This document shows positions 53,337 to 63,602 of a stretch of DNA of 64,000 nt, in pieces; the first letter of the stretch is position 1, and each line of letters starts with the position of its first letter. The stretch is taken from positions 130,299,310 through 130,363,309 of the forward strand of contig OV050032.1 of assembly GCA_920105625.2 (NCBI GenBank), read 5' to 3'. This stretch comes from Clusia tigrina (taxonomy: Eukaryota > Arthropoda > Insecta > Diptera > Clusiidae). The notes under the pieces are model-generated. The model was not told the DNA's origin, ran no database searches, and saw only the letters and a list, made by a program, of their open reading frames with translations. The translations under genes and the position numbers were made by a program.

Positions 53337-54983
53337 CAAGGTGGACACACTTCTTATCGCAGTATCAGGCAATCTCCCAAGTACGCGTGCCTCGCTGGGT
53401 ACGATCTGCACCTGATCGCGATATTGAGTTCCACGCCTTCTGTGATGCTTCTCAGCTAGCATATGCTGCAGCCCTTTACGTTCGGTGTAAAGGTTAAAAT
53501 TCCATCTCTACCCATTTGCTAGTGGCGAAATCGCGGGTGGCCCCATTGAGAACTATCTCTCTTCCACGTTTAGAACTATGTGGGGCAACACTTTTAGCAG
53601 GGCTGATTTTCCCTCTTAAACCTCTATTAAATATTTCAGATGACAAACTTGTTTTGTTGGTCCGACTCTACGATTGTGTTGGCATGGCTGCGAAAGCCAC
53701 CCCACGTGTGGAAAGTCTTCGTGGCGAATCGAGTCACTGCCATTGCCAGCAAAGTAGGTGTGAACAACTGGCGTCATGTCCGCTCAGAAGATAACCCAGC
53801 AGATTTAGCTAGCCGTGGTGTGGCACCTGATGCACTACTCTACAACAAGATCTGGTGGGAAGGCCCGGCCTGGCTGCAGCAGGATCGGGAACGGTGGCCG
53901 CCTCCGTTGGACGAAAACTTGTTGGGAACCGATGAAGAGCAACGACCTGCAAAGTGTCATGTAGTATATGTGCCCTCCGCGGACGATCCAATATTGCGCT
54001 GCTCCTCATTTTCTAGGGCCCTCCGAGTGTTGAGTTTCGTGCGCCGTTTTATGCACTACTATTTGCTGAAACATCGCGATACGACTCCTGACAGGGGGTC
54101 CCCGCTTACTCGGGGAGAAATCGCTGAAACGACCACTTGCCTTATTGTGCTCGCGCAGAAAATGTACTTCCCAAAAGAATACAGCGCACTTGTGACACGG
54201 GAGCCGATATCCAGCTCCAGTTCGCTTTTGGCTCTGAATCCGTTCGTGCACTCCGATGGTACTCTGCGCGTAAATGGTCGGTTGGGGCTCACTACACATT
54301 TGCCATTTTCGGAGAGACACCCGATCATTCTGCCATACTATGGTCATTTGACTCGTTTAATAGTGAAGTTCATCCATCAGGTGTCCCTACACGGGGGGAA
54401 TCAACTAATGCTGCGGCTAATCCGGACCCAATATTGGATTCCAAAAGCGAAAACGCTCATTAAAAGCACAATTCTCCAATGTAAGACATGTATTCTGTGG
54501 AAGAAGCGTCGACAACAGCAGCTCATGGCAGCTCTTCCGGTTGAACGTACCACGTGTTCACGTCCTTTTACCCATACTGGAGTTGATTTCGCGGGGCCGT
54601 TTGATATCAAGCACTATAAGGGGCGGGCATGCCACGTTACGAAGGGGTACGTCTGCATCTTTGTATGCTTCGCTACGAGAGCAGTTCACCTTGATGCGTC
54701 TACCGATCTGAGTACACCTGCCTTCCTTGCGGCATTGTCTCGGTTTATCGCCCGCAGGGGCTTTCCTTTGAAAATGCACTCAGATAATGGTCGGAACTTT
54801 GTGGGCGCGGAAAAGGCGTTGAGGCTTGATTTCCAGCGGGTACTCCTCCGAACCGTGGTGGGTCACTTTCAAACTCAGATCGAGTGGGATTTTAATCCCC
54901 CAAGCTCCACATATGGGGGGCCTTTGGGAAGCAGCGGTCAAAAGTTTCAAACACCATTTCAAGCGCATGAGAGGGCAACTTAA
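53337..54983 (+). pseudogene. BEL-3 RNase H and integrase, copy A
   Basis: RNase H: FHAFCDASQLAYAAALYVR (about 53430), a stop, [20 protein letters not shown] (53520-53580), then the 53640-54983 frame: [44 protein letters not shown] and IWWEGPAWLQ. Integrase: HGGNQLMLRLIRTQYWIPKA (zinc-finger His region), CKTCILWK, HTGVDFAGPF (Asp 1), FVCFATRAVHLD and KMHSDNGRNFVGAEKALRLD (Asp 2). A 15-bp-scale deletion at about 54845, compared with copy B, is followed by a frameshift, so the catalytic Glu region is read out of frame. Confidence 0.85.
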
Positions 54984-55869
54984 GTACACGTTTGAGGAAT
55001 TTGTGACTCTCTTAATTCCAGGCCTATCAGCGCTCTGTCTGGGGACCCCACGGACGGCGCTGACACCTGGTCATTTCTTGGTGGGTGCGCCACTGTTCGC
55101 ACCAGCTGAACCTCCGGATACCAAACCTTTTCTCTCGATTTTGAACCGCTGGCAATAACTAAAGGCGTCAGGTGGAAAAACCTCAAGAATGGCGGCTGGG
55201 CAGGGTCACCGATACGCACCCTGGTCCTGATGGAAAACTGCGTGTTGTGGATGTGCGGACCGCACGTGGAATGCTAACCCGACCTATCATGAAGGTGGTG
55301 ATCCTACCGGCAGAAGAGCCGCCATCCTACCAGCGGAGGGGTGTAACGTACCTTGTACTTTTTTATTTTATAGTTTTTATGTTTTCTTTTAGCTCTATTC
55401 CCTTCTTGAATTTCGTTTTTTGATTTTTTCTAAGATGTCGGCCCACTCAATGCACAAGACTCGCTACTCGCTGTCTGTCGGGTGCTGCTTCAAGTTTGCC
55501 AGTTTTTCGAGTGTGTCCTTGCTGCCAGGTCAACTACATTCGACCTCCCATCGAGCTTCACCTCTATGTCGCCGGCGCCACCTTGCTGCGTGGTTCCGGA
55601 AGCGCCAAACCAGGGTCAGGAGGAGACCAGGCGGTAACCATCCCGCGCTGATCCGCCCTCTCTGGGTATTATGAGGATGACGGTGCAGCTACGCCCTACT
55701 CCACAGATCATCTGCACTATGTGTTAGCAGATGGGCCACCGCATCGAGGGGTGCGCGAGCTTCCTGAAGTCGCGCCCTCGAGCACCACACCGCCCTCCAT
55801 TGATGAAGGGTATGAACGGGATCCGGCGTGGATATGTTTTTCTCTTGCAATAATGCAAGGGAGGCGCTA
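54984..55869 (+). pseudogene. Integrase C-terminus and 3' tail, copy A (deleted)
   Basis: Against copy B it lacks segments near 55017, 55066 and 55158. The last removes the FSVRWKNEYILECQRRSKWR region and joins GTGGAAAAAC to CTCAAGAATGG. WRLGRVTDTHPGPDGKLRVV survives. A GC-richer tail (55330-55868) follows, ending in a purine tract before the truncated LTR. Confidence 0.75.
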
Positions 55870-56261
55870 TGTTCACTACGAATCCTAATGTTCAGATGGC
55901 TTCCGCCTGGTACCTGGGGTGCCATGTTGTCGGCCTATATCTGCGTTCCATCGGTTGGTACGGTGCGAAAGCCATTGATATAGCGAGACAACAGTCGAGG
56001 CAGGTGCATACCGTATTTGTGCGGAAGCCATCTTTAACTGTTGGTCTATTTTGGTGCGGGGCTATAAAGCAGCGGCAGCGTAAGCGTTATAACGTGACAT
56101 TTAAAAGTGTGTGCGGTGAATCTGCTGAGGTTACTCCGGAGGATGTCCAGCAATTCAAACAGAAAGTGCCAACTATGTTTTTAGGCTATAGTGCGAAAGA
56201 CATTTGGCACATTGATGAAACTGGACTTTTTTCCGTGTCTTACCCAATTACCCTTAGTTGA
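55869..56261 (+). other. ORF running from LTR into Tigger transposase
   Basis: 130 codons: about 70 from LTR sequence (not normally coding) and about 60 from a pogo/Tigger transposase, continuous through the junction. No evidence that it is translated. Confidence 0.5.
55870..56079 (+). repeat. Truncated internal LTR of BEL-3
   Basis: It aligns with the first about 220 bp of the outer LTRs but is more diverged and carries a small deletion near 55970. It ends abruptly inside GCAGCGGCAGC where Tigger sequence starts. Confidence 0.85.
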
Positions 56262-56262
56262 G
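56079..56262 (+). pseudogene. Tigger/pogo-type transposase fragment
   Basis: Reads KRYNVTFKSVCGESAEVTPE, VQQFKQKVPTMFLGYSAKDI and WHIDETGLF. This is the segment between the CENP-B-like DNA-binding domain and the first catalytic Asp of Tigger/Jerky-family DDE transposases (IYNADETGLF in relatives). About 60 residues only; no terminal repeats. Confidence 0.75.
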
Positions 56263-58440
56263 CTGTCAGAGCCGCAGGTAACTCAAGGGGACTTAGGTAC
56301 ATGCCGTAATTGAGTTTCTGATGGAAGCCTGATCTATCACCTCCACGTGGTGACGGCTGGAAACAGGGGTGCGTTGGGGGACTGGTGACGTGCTATATCT
56401 AATGGCACACATCAGTCTCTTAATGCATAACTGGCTAAGATAGACAGACTCCTAATCCAAGGTGGAACAGGATATGCCGAGGGATGCGTGGCTAATGGGG
56501 TGATTAGTCTCGAATATGCGAACTCCGGATACCTGGTGACCTCCAGTTTTAATTAAATGCCTTCGCATGGTACAAGGGCTATGCCATGGGTGGATCTAAC
56601 AAAAAAAAAGAATTAAAAAGAAACGATGAATCTGCTGATGGGCAATCATCGTCGGTCATCGCGACCGAGCCAGCTGTAGGGCTGGAGAACCTAACTTCGG
56701 TTGCGTGCAGAGTTGTTGGACATGCACCTCACCAAATTATAACAACATCTACGTTGGTAGGTGTTGTTGACCAACTATGCCCCGCATCAACATCTACGGT
56801 GTTGATTGCAGGTGCAAAGAATGAAACCTTTCGCGTTTCAATGCCACCACCACAGACTCCTGAATCGGGTCATGAGTCAATGGACTCTTCTGACACTGAT
56901 ACACTGTGTGGTAACAACAACAGTGTGACCTCAGAGAAATCTGGGTGCACGGTTATTGGTTCAGACCTAAGCAATCTGAACTTAAAAAGGGACTTCAAAA
57001 AAATGACGTCGGCAGAGAAGAGGACCTTCAAGCAAGCGATGACAAGTGGTCACTCTAGAGAAAAGGCTCTAGAGATGGCTAGAAGGAGGTCCACGGCGAA
57101 AAGGGCTCGCTCAGTAAAGTCACCAATTGAAACGCCATCTGTCAAAAAGACCAAAACGTCACCTTATGTAGGTAAGCCAACGTTCAGTCAGGTGGCCAGT
57201 ATTATTCGGCTGGGAATTGTTCCGACCGATTTAGTAAGGGCACCATTCTCAAAAGAACAGTTGGTTCTTATCCAGGAGACCGTTATTGACGTGATGATAG
57301 AGGTCAGCGACAATAACGAAATCCAGTATTTGAGGGCCTAGCACACAGAAACGGATGGTTACTGTTCATATGCTCAAACGAGAATACGGCAACTTGGATG
57401 AGAAAACACAGCGGCCTGATAAAAGGTAAATGTTGTTTGGAGATGACACTCGTTGAGGAAGCAAATTTTCCAAAAACATATGTGGTCAGAGGCCACTTCC
57501 CACAAAGCACCGAGCTCACCAACGAAAAAGTTCTTGCGACCATTGGGGCGCAGAATGAAATGGCAGCCAAGACTTGGAAGGTGATCCAGAGGTCAACCGA
57601 AGGTGGACGCGGTGGACGATGAATCACTGTCTAAACTGTCACAGTGCAAGGGGAAGATAGCCTATCGCTATGGACACGTGCGTCTCATTTTAAAGAGCAA
57701 CAAAGGCGCAGAGAAAGCCAGCGATAGCTCAAAAGAACAAACAACGCCGACCCTTGGGAGCAGTGCTGAAGGGCATGCTGGGGACACAAGGTCCAACGAA
57801 GAGGAGGCCGACTAGCAAAGCCGCGCTAGAACGACAAAAACAAATCGCACGCGCAACAACAACAACAAGAAAACGCGATCCCGCAGTATGGCATGCGCCG
57901 AAAACGCCTCAGCACCAAAAACCAAAAGCAAAGAATACTGGGGGTCATAGGGACCACAAAAATATGGGTCCTAGGGGCGCGAGGCTCCAGAAACTCGCTG
58001 CGGAAAGCCGCCGCGAATGAGCACTCTTAAAGTGCTACAGGCGAACTTGCACCATGCTATAGGAGCATCGGCCACCCTGTGCAAGAGATTCGCCACCGAA
58101 GACCTACCCATGGCCTTAATACAAGAGCCACGGACAATTGGGGGCCAAATCAAAGGTCTTTCAAACAAGGGATGCAAGTTGGTTTATCTTCACTGTTCGC
58201 GGCCCAGAGCGGCGATTATGATTGATTATAATACTAACTATTTTCTCATTTCAGAATTCACGAGTCAAGATCTAGTAGCCATCCTTGTTGAAGTCTCAAC
58301 AGAGAAGGGAACGCAGGAAATTGTTTGTGCGTCCGCCTACTTTCCAGGTGACTCCAACATTATACCTCCCGTGGAGGTGCAGGGGCTTATTGGGCACTGC
58401 CAAGGTAACAATCTGCAGTACGTGATTGGCTGCGATGCGA
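56262..58440 (+). mobile_element. 5' part of an R1/LOA-group LINE captured in BEL-3
   Basis: 5' UTR (56262-56585) with CTCCGGATACCTGGTGACC-type sequence related to that at 18850-19200, ORF1 with a DUF4780-like end, and the first about 140 codons of ORF2 (endonuclease). It is cut at 58440 in the endonuclease, where BEL integrase begins. Confidence 0.75.
56586..57622 (+). pseudogene. LINE ORF1 (DUF4780-type), frameshifted
   Basis: 56586-57341 is open for 251 codons: Lys-rich start, Ser/Thr-rich middle, a basic helix (KKMTSAEKRTFKQAMTSGHS and MARRRSTAKRARSVK) and FSKEQLVLIQETVIDVMIEV. Around 57342 the frame shifts and 57398-57622 continues: KCCLEMTLVEEANFPKTYVV and MAAKTWKVIQRSTEG. This resembles the DUF4780 fold at the end of R1/LOA-group ORF1 proteins. 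57603-58020 holds a further Lys/Arg/Thr-rich tail in two frames. Confidence 0.65.
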
Positions 58441-59255
58441 TTGAGGCGACTACCGATTTGAGTACTCCTGCCTTCTTTGCGGCATTGTCTCGGTTTATCG
58501 CCCGCCGGGGATGTCCTTTGAAAATGCACTCGGATAATGGTCGGAACTTTGTGGGCGCGGAAAAGGCGTTGAGGCTTGATTTCCAGCGGGTGCTCCGCGA
58601 AATCATTGACCGAACCGTGGTGGGTCACTTTCATACTCAGATCGAGTGGGATTCTAATCCCCCCCATGCTCCACATATGGGGGGCCTTTGGGAAGCAGCG
58701 GTCAAGAGTTTCAAGCACCATTTCAAGCGCATGGCAGGGCAACTTAAGTACACGTTTGAAGAATTTGTGACTCTCTTAGCGCGCATCGGGGCGTGTCTTA
58801 ATTCTAGGCCTATCAGCGCTCTGTCTGAGGACCCCACGGATCTCCAAGCGCTGACGCCTGGTCATTTCTTGGTGGGTGCGCCACTATTGGCACCAGCTGA
58901 GCCTCCGGATACAACACCCTTTCTCTCAATTTTGAACCGATGGCAAAAACTGAAGGCGCTGGCCCATCAATTCAGCGTCAGGTGGAAAAACGAATATATT
59001 CTCGAGTGTCAACGGCGGAGTAAGTGGCGGACGGCTCAAGTGAATGTCAAGGTGGGTGAGTTAGTGGTTGTGCGGGAAGACAACCTAGCGCCTCAAGAAT
59101 GGCGGCTGGGCAGGGTCACCGATACGCACCCTGGTCCTGATGGAAAAGTGCGTGTTGTGGATGTGCGAACCGCACGTGGAATTCTAACCCGACCTATCAC
59201 GAAGGTGGTGATCCTACCGGGAGAAGAGCCGCCTCCTACCCGCGGAGGGGTATAA
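58017..59255 (+). CDS. Fusion ORF: LINE endonuclease N-terminus joined to BEL integrase
   Basis: 412 codons without a stop. Residues 1 to about 140 are the start of an APE endonuclease: LKVLQANLHHAIGASATLCK, LPMALIQEPRTIGGQIKGLS and VIGCDA. From about residue 143 it is BEL integrase: TDLSTPAFFAALSRFIARRG, KMHSDNGRNFVGAEKALRLD (catalytic Asp 2), HAPHMGGLWEAAVKSFK (with catalytic Glu), NSRPISALSEDP, LTPGHFLVGAP, NRWQKLKALAHQFSVRWKNE and EWRLGRVTDTHPGPDGKVRV. The integrase zinc finger and first catalytic Asp are absent, so neither enzyme is complete. The junction shares GATGCG with the BEL sequence at copy A. Confidence 0.85.
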   Translation: MSTLKVLQANLHHAIGASATLCKRFATEDLPMALIQEPRTIGGQIKGLSNKGCKLVYLHCSRPRAAIMIDYNTNYFLISEFTSQDLVAILVEVSTEKGTQEIVCASAYFPGDSNIIPPVEVQGLIGHCQGNNLQYVIGCDAIEATTDLSTPAFFAALSRFIARRGCPLKMHSDNGRNFVGAEKALRLDFQRVLREIIDRTVVGHFHTQIEWDSNPPHAPHMGGLWEAAVKSFKHHFKRMAGQLKYTFEEFVTLLARIGACLNSRPISALSEDPTDLQALTPGHFLVGAPLLAPAEPPDTTPFLSILNRWQKLKALAHQFSVRWKNEYILECQRRSKWRTAQVNVKVGELVVVREDNLAPQEWRLGRVTDTHPGPDGKVRVVDVRTARGILTRPITKVVILPGEEPPPTRGGV

Positions 59256-59835
59256 CGTACCTTGTACTTTTTCAATTTATAGTTTTTATGTTTTCTTTTA
59301 GATCTATTCCCTTCTTGTACTAATTAAATTTTTGATATTTTCTCAGATCCAGGCCCACTCGGTGCACAAGACCCGCTACTCGATTTCTGACGGGTGCTGC
59401 TTTTTGTCTGCCAGTTGTTCGAGTGTGGCCGTGCTACCACCTCCACTCTCCATGGCGGTGCCACCGGACCCAACAGCACCTCGTCGGGCCAGGTCAACTA
59501 AATTCGAACTCCCATCGAGCTTCACCTCTCTGCCACCGGCGCGCCACCTGGCTGCGTGGTTCCGGAAGCGCCAAACCAAGGTCAGGAGGAGTCTAGGCGG
59601 GAACCATCCCGCGCTGTTCCGCCCTTTCTGGGTATTACGAAGAGACCGGTGCAGCTACGCCCTACTCCGCAGATCATCTGCACTATGTGTTAGCAGATGG
59701 GCCACCGCATTGCGGGGTGCGCATGCTTCCTGAAGCTGCGCCCTCGGGCACCAAACCACCCTCCATTGATGAAGGGTATGAACGGGATCCGGCGTGGATA
59801 TGTTCTTCTCTTGCAATAATGCAAGGGGGGCGGCA
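59256..59835 (+). other. BEL-3 3' tail (copy B) and polypurine tract
   Basis: Non-coding counterpart of 55350-55868 without its deletions. It ends in AAGGGGGGCGGCA directly before the 3' LTR, the expected polypurine tract. Confidence 0.7.
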
Positions 59836-60193
59836 TGTTCACTCCGAATCCTAACGTTCAGGTGGCTTCCGCCTGGTACCTGGGGCGCCATGTTGTCGGC
59901 ATATCTCTGCGTTCCATCGTTCGGTACGGTAACACGGCGAAAGCACGTGTTGTGCGGTGGAGAGCGAGAGAACAGTCGAGGCAGGTGCATATCGTATTTG
60001 TGCGGAAGCCATCTTTAACTGTTGGTATATTTTGGCGCGGGGCTACGAAGCAGCGGCAGCTGCTCTCTTTGCGCCGTATTCAGTCTGTTCTGGAGTTGCG
60101 GCAAGTGCGGATCGGCAACAAATAGTTAATATTTAAAATACCTTATATATGTTAAAAATCTTAAAAAATAAATTATTCATTCTGAGCACAACA
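59836..60193 (+). repeat. BEL-3 3' LTR
   Basis: 358 bp, TGTTCACTCC to GAGCACAACA, near-identical to the 5' LTR except for a 6-bp insertion near 59931 and about four substitutions. Confidence 0.92.
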
Positions 60194-60198
60194 CAAGG
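60194..60198 (+). other. Target-site duplication CAAGG, right
   Basis: Matches 49456-49460. Confidence 0.85.
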
Positions 60199-60512
60199 TA
60201 ATGAGCAAATTCAATCTAAATATAAGAAATCTCAATATAAGAACTTTTGATCCACACGTGTTCACTTCTCAGCGTAAACTAACTGGGGTGTAGACGCCAA
60301 AAGAAGTATATGGCGTGACAATATTGACGGCGTTAGCGGCTCTTTCATCAGGCTCCGCCCACAGTGGGGAAGGATTGATGAAATTCACGATGGAAATTGT
60401 ACATGTCGCCCGCAATGCTGAGCCCAGCATGTCAAACCAGGTGCGTCGCGATAGCAGCAGTACTGTTGTAGCTAGAACTAGAAAAGAAAAGGGTTAAGTG
60501 TGTGCAAGGAGC

Positions 60513-61590
60513 TTAATTGGCTTGAGCGTGTTGATTGTTGTCACTATAGTTTGGAATTGTTAAGCGAGAGATTTTGGAGATTGATCGCTTGTAAAGGCCG
60601 TGCTGCGTGCGAACTGTGATCACACGCACTAGTTGGTCTGAACCGGGGTGAAGCGCCATCACTCGTCTAAGCATCCACTGGTTTTGTGGGAGACGATCAT
60701 CTTTCACCAGCACTAGCTCGTTGATATATAAGTTTGGCCCTTCTCGTCTCCATTTAGAGCGGGCTTGTAAGTGTGAAAGCCAATCCATGGACCATTTTGA
60801 CCAAAATTGTCGAAGCAGTCTTTGGAGCTCAAAATACTGTACGGAGAGAGACTTGTTGTCCGGAGTAGCTGCAGGCGTTGATAATAGAGCATCTCCAATT
60901 AAAAAAGGTCCCGGCGTAAGCATAATGATGTCGTCGGGGTCGAACGTTAGTGGACATAAAGGCCGTGAATTCGAGCACGCTTCGATTTGGACTAAGACAG
61001 TAGACAGTTGTTTGTACGTCAGCCCTGTACCATTAACCGTGCGCTTTAATTGGTACTTTATGGACTTCACGCTTGCTTCCCAAATACCTCCAAAATTGGG
61101 TCAATGTGGAGAGTTGAAGTGACATTGAATGTTACTTTCAGCCAATTTGGGTACGATATCATGTTCCACCTCTTCGAAGAACTTTGTGGTTTGCTTTTAG
61201 GGCACCATCTGGACCGATGATGTTGGTGCCACAGTCACTGTATATGTCGTGACAGATTCCGCGGCGTCCGATGAATCTCTGTAGTATGGCCTTCTCTAAA
61301 TGTATGGCCTTCGTAGCGAGGCATATACATATGGCTATATAGCCCTTATAGACCGTATGGCCGCGATATCTGGAAGATTAGAGCTCTATAGCTTCGGTGT
61401 AATCTACACCGGTAGCGAGAAAAGGGCGTCGTGGTGGGTTTACTCGCTGCATCGGCAAATCTCCCATCAGCTGCGTTGCAATTTTCGGTTTGTTTCTGAA
61501 ACACCGAATGCAATGTCGAAGATGGTTGCGCACTATCTTGCGAGCATGGATTATGCAATATGTTTGACGAATGCATAATGTCAACTGTAT
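60513..61590 (-). pseudogene. BEL-4 integrase
   Basis: 61584-61378: IIHARKIVRNHLRHCIRCFR and NPPRRPFLATGVDYTEAI (first catalytic Asp region). 61300-61130 decayed, with DRIGRRGICHDIYSDCGTNI-type sequence in a shifted frame. 61070-60513 is open: LTYKQLSTVLVQIEACSNSR, DPDDIIMLTPGPFLIGDALL, FWSKWSMDWLSHLQARSKWR and LPQNQWMLRRVMALHPGSDQ, the C-terminal domain. Confidence 0.75.
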
Positions 61591-62362
61591 GCGCGTGGTC
61601 GATGATTAACCGTGTAAAATGATGTTTGCTGGCGAAAATGCAGTGTTGAGTGCTTCAAACGACCTCGTTCACGTATGATTTTTTGATCGTCTAAAAAGGG
61701 TGAGTTTGCTGCTGCTTGGTAACTCCCCATATTTTTCATCAGATGGAGGTCTGATGAAAACTCCTCCAGCTGCACCAATCGTACAAGGACCATTAGGCTC
61801 TCCTTTAGCTCTTTGGCAGTAAGCGGTCCGTGCTTGTCCTGTTCCTTGAATCGGAGAATGTGAGAAAAACAGAAAAGCCAAGCGGTGATACGTGAGAGCC
61901 TTGAAAAGGATGAATAGCGAAGTAAAAGTGACGGCGTCGTCATGGTAGAGTGGACGTGAACATGGATTGGCTTTTCCTCTGCCATTTTGTTGTCGATTTC
62001 TGCTTTGTGAATAGCACAGCTTGGCCAGGCTGACTTAGGTTGTCGCAACCATGCAGGGCCATTCCATCACAACTCGAAGGTTCGAAGTCTCCATGAATCC
62101 AATACAGCACATCAGTCCAAAAATAAAATGGAGCGTTTTAATCGAAACTATTGAGGTTTATTCGCACCCAATTGGTGAGCATCGTAGCCAGTACAGCGCC
62201 GCAGAGTTTCACCCTGGCTATCGTCATAGCGCACGTTGGTGTTACCTTACTCTTTGCTGCGAGAAGATAAGTGTGAATTTCCCCATGCCGATTTTGAATG
62301 CGAAGATACACTGCAGCTGCGTATGCCGATGAAAAGCCATCGCAAAACGCGTGTACTTCCAT
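61581..62362 (-). pseudogene. BEL-4 RNase H and linker
   Basis: 62362-62138: EVHAFCDGFSSAYAAAVYLR and AKSKVTPTCAMTIARVKLCG; the usual LPRLEL is altered to IARVKL. 62100-62050 decayed. 62048-61581 is the linker before integrase: LLLRYSSFSRLSRITAWLFC and LTAKELKESLMVLVRLVQLE. Confidence 0.7.
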
Positions 62363-62477
62363 TGAACGGATGTGATGCGGAGAATAGTAAAGCCATCATG
62401 GAATGCAGATGGTTTTTACTTGTGGTAACTCTGCTACAAATTGTTGCCAGGGAATGCCAAGCGATTTCGGTAACTCT

Positions 62478-63461
62478 TCATCCCATTCTAAAGGGGTTTC
62501 TTGGTCGTCGTGTCGTATTACCTTTATGCTCTAAATTTCCTTCAATATAATTTTCGCTGCTACTATGACAGGAGCCAAAAGTCCGAGTGGATCGAAGAAC
62601 CGCGCGATTGTCGATAAGACCTCTTGGTTGCCACAGCTGATATAGCAAAATTAATGGAAAATGTAAAGGAGTCACGACTGGGTTGCCACAGTAAGCTGAG
62701 CGTTTTGACCGTGGCATTCTCGATAAGCGCGAGAGTTGGTCCGCATGCATGGTGCTCTACTGGAATGTATTCGTGCAGCTCTGGAGCATTACTAGACCAT
62801 TTTCGGAGTTCCATCCCAGTTGACCTCAAGGCGGAAACTAATTGGTCGCGTATTAAAATTGTGCTGGTGATTGAATTACTGCCACTAAGGACATTATCTA
62901 CATAAATCTCATGCAGAAAAATCCTTTCAGCTAGCGGGAAAGGATCTTTCTCATCGTGTGCGAGTTGGTGAAGACACGTATGGCGGTGTACGGCGCGGAT
63001 GCTGTTCCAAACGTCACCGTTGTACGGCAGAAGACTTGGATCTGCCCTTCGTCATTGCGCCACAGTATCCTTTGATATTGTGGATCATCTCAGTGCATGT
63101 CGATGCAGCGGTACATTTTTTGTATGTCAGCGAGGAAGACGAATTTATGCATCCTCCAATTTGGAATGAGAGTGGGGAGGTCATTTTGTAATGGTTGACC
63201 TGTGCACAGCATGTCATTCAGCGATCGACCGTTTGAGGTTTTGTCGGATGCGTCAAAGACTATCCGCACTTTGGTCGTATGACTATCTTCTTTTACGACA
63301 GCGTGATGGGGTAAGACACAGGAACTTACGGTGGGCTTATTGGAAGCCGTGACGGTGCAGTGTTGTTCTTCAGTGGTTGTTGCAGGCGTCATTTGTTGAA
63401 GGCGGAAGTTGTCTTCTATGCCGTCTGTGTATCGAGATCGTAATTCGCCATCTCGCTGCAA
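62478..63461 (-). pseudogene. BEL-4 reverse transcriptase
   Basis: 63461-63090: SCVLPHHAVVKEDSHTTKVR, IVFDASDKTSNGRSLNDMLC, LPTLIPNWRMHKFVFLADIQ and KMYRC, containing the first catalytic Asp. 62910-62880 gives a YVDNVLSGS-like active site in shifted frame, so the second Asp of YVDD seems lost. 62829-62563 has GMELRKWSSNAPELHEYIP and ATVKTLSLLWQPSRDSF. Frameshifts separate the pieces. Confidence 0.72.
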
Positions 63462-63602
63462 ACGCCGTTCGAGCTGATGAAACCTAGAGCGATTTGTTTG
63501 GATTTTCCTAAAGTCTGGTTAGGATCGTGCAAATTTTTTAGGGGTAATCGTAGTTGTTAATTGCATTAACAGTTGGAGCATGTGCAAACCTCATTGGGAG
63601 GT

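Larger units (their letters stand above)
49461..60193 (+). mobile_element. BEL-3: LTR-bounded chimeric element (BEL, Tigger, LINE, BEL)
   Basis: The outer LTRs (49461-49812 and 59836-60193) differ by a 6-bp indel and about four substitutions and are flanked by CAAGG. Inside, in order: leader, gag, protease, RT, RNase H, integrase copy A with deletions, 3' tail A, LTR truncated at 56079, Tigger fragment (56079-56262), LINE 5' part (56262-58440), integrase copy B, 3' tail B, 3' LTR. A normal BEL is about 6-7 kb; this one is 10.7 kb. The matched TSD says both outer LTRs belong to one insertion event or to one locus later rebuilt by recombination. Confidence 0.88.
60199..63500 (-). mobile_element. 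BEL-4: decayed BEL/Pao element, minus strand
   Basis: RT, RNase H and integrase in BEL order on the minus strand. gag and protease are beyond or lost at the right (about 63500). The left end, a weakly coding tail 60512-60199, runs into the BEL-3 target duplication, so BEL-3 probably landed in its 3' part. No LTR was identified. Confidence 0.75.

Noticed and set aside
58017..58440. Domesticated host endonuclease gene
   Set aside because: The domain is incomplete (cut at CDA) and continuous with LINE ORF1 upstream; it is a transposon fragment.
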